Positions 8,795 to 12,569 of a stretch of DNA of 12,569 nucleotides are shown piece after piece. How positions within the stretch are numbered: the first letter of the stretch is position 1; every line of letters begins with the position of its first letter. Source of the stretch: an uncultured Spirochaetales bacterium (GTDB lineage Bacteria; Spirochaetota; Spirochaetia; Sphaerochaetales; Sphaerochaetaceae); contig CALFMX010000155.1 in NCBI GenBank assembly GCA_937902565.1, positions 1 to 12,569 on the forward strand. The letters run 5' to 3'. A program made the translations under genes and the position numbers. A model generated the notes under the pieces. It ran no database searches and was not told the DNA's origin. It saw only the letters and a program-made list of their open reading frames with translations.

Positions 8795-8823
8795 GTCGAG
8801 CCCTTTTCAAAAAAGGGCTTGAC
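8795..8823 (+). repeat. Hairpin with 13-bp arms upstream of tRNA-Leu
   Basis: GTCGAGCCCTTTT (8795-8807) pairs with AAAAGGGCTTGAC (8811-8823) around a three-base CAA loop. The only imperfection is G8798 opposite T8820, which is a G-U wobble in plus-strand RNA but an A-C mismatch on the minus strand. No T tract follows on either strand. The right arm overlaps the putative -35 (TTGACT) of the tRNA promoter. Confidence 0.65.
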
Positions 8824-8848
8824 TCAAACAACAGCGTTGTTGTATGGT
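8819..8848 (+). promoter_or_regulatory. Probable promoter of tRNA-Leu
   Basis: TTGACT (8819-8824) and TATGGT (8843-8848) are spaced 18 bases apart, which would put the start of transcription near 8855, about 12 bases before the mature tRNA 5' end. A small stem (AACAAC at 8827-8832 with GTTGTT at 8836-8841) lies between the boxes. Confidence 0.45.
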
Positions 8849-8866
8849 TGTCCCGTTCACCTTTCT

Positions 8867-8950
8867 GCGGTAGTGGTGGAATTGGTAGACACGCTAGCTT
8901 GAGGTGCTAGTGGGAGAAATCTTGTGCTGGTTCAAGTCCAGTCTACCGCA
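8867..8950 (+). tRNA. tRNA-Leu, anticodon GAG
   Basis: A class II tRNA of 84 bases. The acceptor arms are GCGGTAG (8867-8873) and CTACCGC (8943-8949), with A8950 as discriminator. The anticodon stem CTAGC/GCTAG (8894-8898, 8906-8910) encloses the loop TTGAGGT with anticodon GAG at 8901-8903, which reads CUC and CUU leucine codons. A long variable arm of about 15 bases and a T arm with GGTTCAAGTCC follow, as expected for leucine. The CCA end is not encoded (GCT follows), so it must be added after transcription. CTC is used very heavily for leucine in the neighbouring genes. Confidence 0.95.
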
Positions 8951-8953
8951 GCT

Positions 8954-8988
8954 GAGCGGCTTCATCCAAGGATGGGGCCGCTCTTCTT
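8954..8988 (+). terminator. Intrinsic terminator after tRNA-Leu
   Basis: GAGCGGC (8954-8960) pairs with GCCGCTC (8977-8983). CATC (8963-8966) and GATG (8971-8974) pair inside it. A short T-rich tail (TTCTT, 8984-8988) follows. It lies four bases after the tRNA and ends before the convergent exporter gene. Confidence 0.7.
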
Positions 8989-9001
8989 GTATAGGGGTTT
9001 C

Positions 9002-9652
9002 CTAGAGCCTTGGTTGTATCAACGGCCATACCAACGTGATAGCCGTATAGACCAAGGCGAGGGACAACACGATGTTGATGGCCGATCCCACCCTCTTCGA
9101 GGTAAGGAATTTGAGCAGTGCCGCCCCAAAGAGGGTATAGAGGGTAACCGACCCATACATGAGGATGGCAAGGAAGAGGGCGCTTGCCCCCCTCCAGAAG
9201 ATCGTGGTGGGCAGGCTGACCAGGAAGGTCGAATAGATCGTCAAACCCATCAGGAGCGCCTTGGGATTGAAGAGCTGGAGGAGCATCCCCCGGCCAAAGC
9301 CCAGGGGCTCGGGCATCGTCGATGCCAGGGAGATGGAGGAGCGCACCATATGGACAGCGAGGTAGAGGATGTAGAGGGAGCCGAGGACGGTGAGAACGGG
9401 GATGAGGCCGGGCAGCAACGTCTTGATCGCCGATGCCACCAGAGCGCTGGCGATCATCAGGAGGAAGAAGCCGGACCCGATGCCCAGGTGGTAGGGAATC
9501 GTCCGCCGGTACCCGTAGGTGAGCCCCATCGACGCGCTTGAGATGGTATTGGGACCCGGGGTATAGCCGCTGATAATCGCAAAGGCCAAAAACGCCGAGA
9601 GGTCGATCGTCGATAGTACGTCCATAGAGATATTTGACCCCATGCAGCGCAT
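9002..9652 (-). CDS. LysE/RhtB-family amino-acid exporter
   Basis: A 216-residue hydrophobic protein with about six membrane segments, the usual size of LysE/RhtB exporters, which expel amino acids or similar metabolites using the proton gradient. The family signature is clear: SGYTPGPNTISSASMGLTYGYRRTIPYHLGIGSGF near the N-terminus, and LLQLFNPKALLMGLTIYSTF in the middle, matching the conserved NPK motif before the fourth segment. The exported compound cannot be predicted. Two starts are possible. ATG 9652 has AAAGG at 9662-9666 but lies in a palindrome. The internal ATG 9624 (MDVLSTIDLS) gives the more typical N-terminus but has no good Shine-Dalgarno. The longer version is given. It sits 42 bases after the lipoprotein gene on the same strand. 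Confidence 0.9.
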   Translation of the reverse strand: MRCMGSNISMDVLSTIDLSAFLAFAIISGYTPGPNTISSASMGLTYGYRRTIPYHLGIGSGFFLLMIASALVASAIKTLLPGLIPVLTVLGSLYILYLAVHMVRSSISLASTMPEPLGFGRGMLLQLFNPKALLMGLTIYSTFLVSLPTTIFWRGASALFLAILMYGSVTLYTLFGAALLKFLTSKRVGSAINIVLSLALVYTAITLVWPLIQPRL

Positions 9653-9660
9653 GGGGTCAA
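9634..9660 (-). repeat. Perfect 11-bp palindrome at the start of the exporter gene
   Basis: TTGACCCCATG (9634-9644) and CATGGGGTCAA (9650-9660) are exact reverse complements with a CAGCG loop between them (plus-strand reading). On the minus strand it lies at the first possible start codons of the exporter and just downstream of the lipoprotein gene. Neither side has a strong T tract. It could mask the exporter start, act as a weak terminator or 3' stabiliser for the lipoprotein mRNA, or bind a repressor. Confidence 0.65.
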
Positions 9661-9694
9661 GCCTTTCATACCGGCAGATGCACTTGGTGGCAGC

Positions 9695-10921
9695 CTACTT
9701 CTTCGGCCCCGCGGCAAGGGCCTTCTGGGCCAAGGTGAAGAAGTCCGAGACCGTCATCGAGGCACCGGCGATATCATCGGTGTGGCCATCGCTCTTGATG
9801 GTGATCCTCTTGGGGTCCTGGGTCTTGATCAGGTATGCCTCGACAGCCTGTGCCTGCTCATGCCACTCCTTGCCGATCCCGCTCGCCTTGATCATCCCGT
9901 AGCCACCTTCGGCGGCAACGGTCTGCTTGTCCCTCCCATCCTTGTCCACACCGCTGTAGTAGACGTTGATAATATTGCCATTGTGCACATAGAGGGAGAC
10001 GCTGCTCTTCCAGCCACCGTTGTCGTATGCATCGGCACCTGAAGCGTAGGTACCGTCAGCATAGGGGCCGAGGGCGACCGGGCCATTGGCAAGGGCCTTG
10101 GCCACCAGGGCATCGAAGGAGTCGACATGGATCGAGACGCTGCCGATCTCATCGACGGTCCCGCCCCTCTGGTGCTTGACCAGATACGACTCTACATCGC
10201 CGGCTTGCTGGTACCACTCGGCGCGGGCGTTGCCGTACTTCACCATATTGTACCGCCCTGCCCTGTCGTACGCCTTCTTCTCCTCGTTCTTGTTGTTCAG
10301 GCCACTCCAGTACGCCCCGGCGATACGACCGTTGATGACGGTCAGCGACACAAACTCCTTCCAGTCGCTCTCATAGGTATCGGCGATGGCACTATAGGCG
10401 CCATCGGTGTAGGGACCACGCCCGACCGGGCCGGCGTTGAGGGCCTTCTCCACCAAGGTATTGAAGGAATCGGTGCTGATCGAGACACTGGCGATCTCAT
10501 CGACGGTGCCGAGTTTCTGGTGTGTGACCAGGTAGTCCTCAACATCAGACGCCTGCACAGACCACTCAGCACGTGCCTGGGCATACCGTACCATGTTGTA
10601 TCGCCCACCATTATCATAAGCTTTCTTGTCCACCCCACCGTTGGCATTCACCCCACTCCAGTCAGCAGCAGTGATCCTTCCTCCCGAAACGGTGACAGTG
10701 ACTGTCCCCTTCCATCCCGAGTCATCGAAGTCATCCTCCATGGCAAAGTAGATTCCATCCTCATATGTACCCAAAATGGGTGTTATAGTAGGAGAAACAG
10801 CTGTTTTTACTGCTGTGGGGGGAGTACTCACCTTGGATTCTGTTTTTGAACAACCGGTGGCTACCACGATCAAGACTAGTAACATACCTGCCAAAAAGAC
10901 AGTCGAACATTGCTTTTTCAT
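9695..10921 (-). CDS. Lipoprotein with three FMN-binding-like repeats
   Basis: A 408-residue exported protein. Residues 1-24 are a lipoprotein signal peptide (MKK, a hydrophobic core, then VATGC with the acylated Cys24), so it should sit at the cell envelope. A Thr/Pro/Val-rich linker of about 25 residues follows, then three repeats of about 110 residues at 51-163, 171-279 and 288-403. Each has DGxY, then W (W/K-rich strand), an NG(R/N)I turn and a D-E/D-I motif before a final helix, the layout of FMN-binding domains (PF04205-like). The flavin-attachment motif SGATxTS is not intact: the repeats read IASVSIS, IGSVSIH and IAGASMT. Covalent FMN is therefore doubtful, best in the third repeat. 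AGAGGAG at 10931-10937 fixes the start. Probably spirochaete-type surface lipoprotein; the function is unknown. Confidence 0.8.
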   Translation of the reverse strand: MKKQCSTVFLAGMLLVLIVVATGCSKTESKVSTPPTAVKTAVSPTITPILGTYEDGIYFAMEDDFDDSGWKGTVTVTVSGGRITAADWSGVNANGGVDKKAYDNGGRYNMVRYAQARAEWSVQASDVEDYLVTHQKLGTVDEIASVSISTDSFNTLVEKALNAGPVGRGPYTDGAYSAIADTYESDWKEFVSLTVINGRIAGAYWSGLNNKNEEKKAYDRAGRYNMVKYGNARAEWYQQAGDVESYLVKHQRGGTVDEIGSVSIHVDSFDALVAKALANGPVALGPYADGTYASGADAYDNGGWKSSVSLYVHNGNIINVYYSGVDKDGRDKQTVAAEGGYGMIKASGIGKEWHEQAQAVEAYLIKTQDPKRITIKSDGHTDDIAGASMTVSDFFTLAQKALAAGPKK

Positions 10922-10960
10922 ATGAACACGCTCCTCTCTGAAGATCAGAATATATTCGAT

Positions 10961-10988
10961 ACTATACCTACTTTAGACATTTATGCAA
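10961..10988 (-). promoter_or_regulatory. Probable promoter of the lipoprotein gene
   Basis: Reading the minus strand, TTGCAT (10983-10988) and TATAGT (10961-10966, 5 of 6 of the -10 consensus) are 16 bases apart. Transcription would start near 10954, leaving a leader of about 33 bases that contains the strong ribosome binding site at 10931-10937. Confidence 0.5.
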
Positions 10989-11285
10989 TATTGTCATAAA
11001 ATGTATTTATTTTATTGTTATATATGTATTAAGCTCTCAAAACCCTAGAATGTACATCAATATATCTAATTATTCCCATAATTTTTATAAGATATTGAAA
11101 AGCACAGTACCACAATCCTGTTTTAATCACCATGATTTTTCCCCAATTTTTGTGTTGGCCCAGTGTTTGAACGATTATAGGGGCCCAGGCTAGCGTAATT
11201 GGCAAAAGTATGGAAGAATGGTTTCGATAAAAAGAAAACAATTGCACTATATCCTAGTTGTATGCTAGAGTGCCGTTGGTTTGTA
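10989..11285. other. AT-rich divergent intergenic region
   Basis: About 300 bases, strikingly AT-rich against the GC-rich genes on both sides. It must hold the promoters for the minus-strand lipoprotein and the plus-strand flavoprotein genes. A minus-strand open frame at 11029-11247 starts with GTG without a Shine-Dalgarno and has no known motif, so it is not called. Several weak -35/-10 candidates exist for the plus strand (for example TTGCAC at 11242), none convincing. Confidence 0.45.
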
Positions 11286-11339
11286 ACAAGAGAAGTCTTG
11301 TCACCACCACTGATTGCTAGCCCTTGGAAGTCTCGGGCT
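11286..11339 (+). promoter_or_regulatory. Two small stem-loops in the leader of the NADH dehydrogenase gene
   Basis: ACAAGA (11286-11291) pairs with TCTTGT (11296-11301) around GAAG. AGCCC (11319-11323) pairs with GGGCT (11335-11339), ending three bases before the ribosome binding site (AGGAAGGA, 11342-11349). No known riboswitch class is recognisable. They could be simple leader structure. Confidence 0.3.
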
Positions 11340-11352
11340 CAAGGAAGGAATT

Positions 11353-12549
11353 ATGGAGAAAAAACGCATTGTGGTACTTGGCGGAGGCTATGCTGGAGTG
11401 CATGCTGCCAAAGCGCTGCACAAAGCCTTCAAACGCCACCAGGATAAGGTAGAGATTACCTTGATCGATAAAAATCGGCACCATATCTTGATGACAGAGC
11501 TACATGAAGTGGCAGGGAACCGAGTACCCGAGTCGTCGGTAAAAATCTCGTTTGACCGCATATTCAGTGGACGGATGGTCAACGTGGTCCGTGACACCAT
11601 CATTGACATCGACTTCAAAGGACAGCAGCTCACCGGCGGCGTGGGCTCCTACCCCTACGACCAGCTGATCATCGCCACCGGGGCGGAGACTGCAGATTTC
11701 AATATCCCTGGTGTCAAGGAGCATGCATACTACCTCTGGAGCCTCGATGACGCAGTCAGGCTGCGCAGCCATATCGAGAGCACGGTGCGCGAGGCCGCCC
11801 GGGTGTTTGATCCCGTCAAACGGCAACAGATGCTCACCTTCGTTGTCGCCGGTGGCGGCTTCACCGGTGTCGAGATGGTCGGTGAGCTCCTCGAGTGGCT
11901 GCCGATCCTCTGCAAGGAGAATGGCATCGACCACAAGAAGGAGGTCCGCCTCATCCTCGCCGAGGCAATGGGGAACATCCTGAGCATGCTCGGAGAGGGG
12001 CCGAGGGCGAAGGCGTTTGCCTATCTGGAAAAGAAGGGCGTCGAGGTGATGCTCAACAGCCTCATCACCCAGGTCAACGCCGATGGCTTCGTGACCCGGC
12101 ATGGTGTCGAGATCAAGACCGATACCCTGGTCTGGACCTGCGGCATCCGCGGCACCGAGTTCTGCGAGAAGCTGCCCATCACCGATGGGAAGATCGGACG
12201 CAAGCTCGTCAATGAGTTCATGCAGAGCCCCGACCACGAGAACGTCTACGTCGTCGGTGATGGCATGTGGTTCCTTGAGGACAACCGTGCAGTGCCCCAG
12301 ATCGTCGAGGCAGCTGAGCAGACGGCAAAGACTGCAGCCAACTCCATCATCTACACCGTGAAGAGCGAGCTCGGCCTCAAGGCCAAGGAGCCGCAACCCT
12401 TCAAATCCAACTTCCACGGCTACATGATCAGCGTCGGTGGTACCTGGGCAGTGAGCCACACCGCCGGCATCGCCATGAGCGGCTTCCCTGCCATGGCGCT
12501 CAAACATCTGGTCAACGGAGCTAAGCCCTCTGTCAAGACAAAGATCTAG
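11353..12549 (+). CDS. Type II NADH dehydrogenase-like FAD/NAD(P)-dependent oxidoreductase
   Basis: A 398-residue two-dinucleotide-binding flavoprotein. The FAD Rossmann motif GGGYAG is at 10-15, followed by the acidic strand-end ITLIDKN (35-41). IATGAE (107-112) closes the first domain. The NAD(P)H domain has VVAGGGFTGVEMVGEL (164-179), and VYVVGD (298-303) is the second FAD contact. The C-terminus (PQIVEAAEQTAKTAANSI and the following HGYMISVGGTWAVS) matches NDH-2 proteins, which pass electrons from NADH to quinone at the inner membrane face without pumping protons. The length is near the NDH-2 minimum, and no membrane segment is evident, so a peripheral or soluble NADH oxidase role is possible. 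ATG 11353 is preceded by AGGAAGGA. It is transcribed away from the lipoprotein gene. Confidence 0.88.
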   Translation: MEKKRIVVLGGGYAGVHAAKALHKAFKRHQDKVEITLIDKNRHHILMTELHEVAGNRVPESSVKISFDRIFSGRMVNVVRDTIIDIDFKGQQLTGGVGSYPYDQLIIATGAETADFNIPGVKEHAYYLWSLDDAVRLRSHIESTVREAARVFDPVKRQQMLTFVVAGGGFTGVEMVGELLEWLPILCKENGIDHKKEVRLILAEAMGNILSMLGEGPRAKAFAYLEKKGVEVMLNSLITQVNADGFVTRHGVEIKTDTLVWTCGIRGTEFCEKLPITDGKIGRKLVNEFMQSPDHENVYVVGDGMWFLEDNRAVPQIVEAAEQTAKTAANSIIYTVKSELGLKAKEPQPFKSNFHGYMISVGGTWAVSHTAGIAMSGFPAMALKHLVNGAKPSVKTKI

Positions 12550-12569
12550 AAATATAAAGAATATTTCTA
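12547..12569. repeat. Perfect 9-bp AT-rich palindrome at the window edge
   Basis: TAGAAATAT (12547-12555) and ATATTTCTA (12561-12569) are exact reverse complements around AAAGA. The left arm includes the stop codon of the dehydrogenase gene. The palindrome may continue past the window, so its full length and any T tract cannot be judged. It could be a weak terminator or a binding site. Confidence 0.5.

Noticed and set aside
8565..8831. 88-codon minus-strand frame in the gap before tRNA-Leu
   Set aside because: It has a TTG start within a hairpin region, no Shine-Dalgarno and no recognisable motif. It could be decayed coding DNA but cannot be supported.
8924..9541. 205-codon plus-strand frame starting in tRNA-Leu
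   Set aside because: It begins inside the tRNA, crosses its terminator and then runs antisense to the exporter. Its charged, repetitive translation is typical of an antisense shadow.
11029..11247. 72-codon minus-strand frame in the AT-rich intergenic region
   Set aside because: It has a GTG start without a ribosome binding site and no known motif, and it lies upstream of the lipoprotein promoter with no following gene to pair with.

Overview
The window reads as a GC-rich spirochaete chromosome segment, most likely from a relative of Sphaerochaeta. That placement is an inference. It rests on the tig-clpP-clpX order, a sigma-like protein that resembles a family I associate with spirochaetes, PepF with an HEGGH site, and a repeated FMN-binding-like lipoprotein. 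No 16S gene or other marker fixes the taxon. No transposase, integrase, CRISPR array or phage gene is visible.

Layout: positions 1-183 hold the end of a GNAT acetyltransferase, which converges with and overlaps an ArsC/Spx-family thioredoxin-fold protein (173-526, minus). A long plus-strand run follows: trigger factor (720-2069), an intrinsic terminator, clpP (2159-2767), clpX (2767-3996), a DHH/DHHA1 phosphoesterase of the NrnA type (3962-4984), a sigma-like two-HTH protein (5034-6035), an RdgB/HAM1 inosine/xanthosine triphosphate pyrophosphatase (6040-6648) and oligoendopeptidase F (6645-8423). From clpP to pepF the genes overlap or sit within about 50 bases, so they probably form one operon. 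It combines protein quality control (Tig, ClpXP, PepF) with nucleotide and nanoRNA housekeeping (NrnA-like, RdgB).

Positions 8424-8866 are intergenic and less GC-rich. This stretch holds an inverted repeat with helically phased 11-base direct repeats, then a second hairpin that overlaps a probable tRNA promoter. A tRNA-Leu(GAG) at 8867-8950 follows with its own terminator. On the minus strand come a LysE/RhtB-type exporter (9002-9652) and a three-repeat FMN-binding-like lipoprotein (9695-10921). A roughly 400-base AT-rich divergent intergenic region then leads to a type II NADH dehydrogenase-like flavoprotein (11353-12549, plus), followed by a palindrome cut by the window edge.

The most notable signal is the 40-base region before the sigma-like gene. 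A 16-bp hairpin with one bulged base pairs away both the Shine-Dalgarno sequence and the first two bases of the start codon. This suggests that the regulator inside the Clp operon is translated only under some condition, or only when the upstream gene is being translated.
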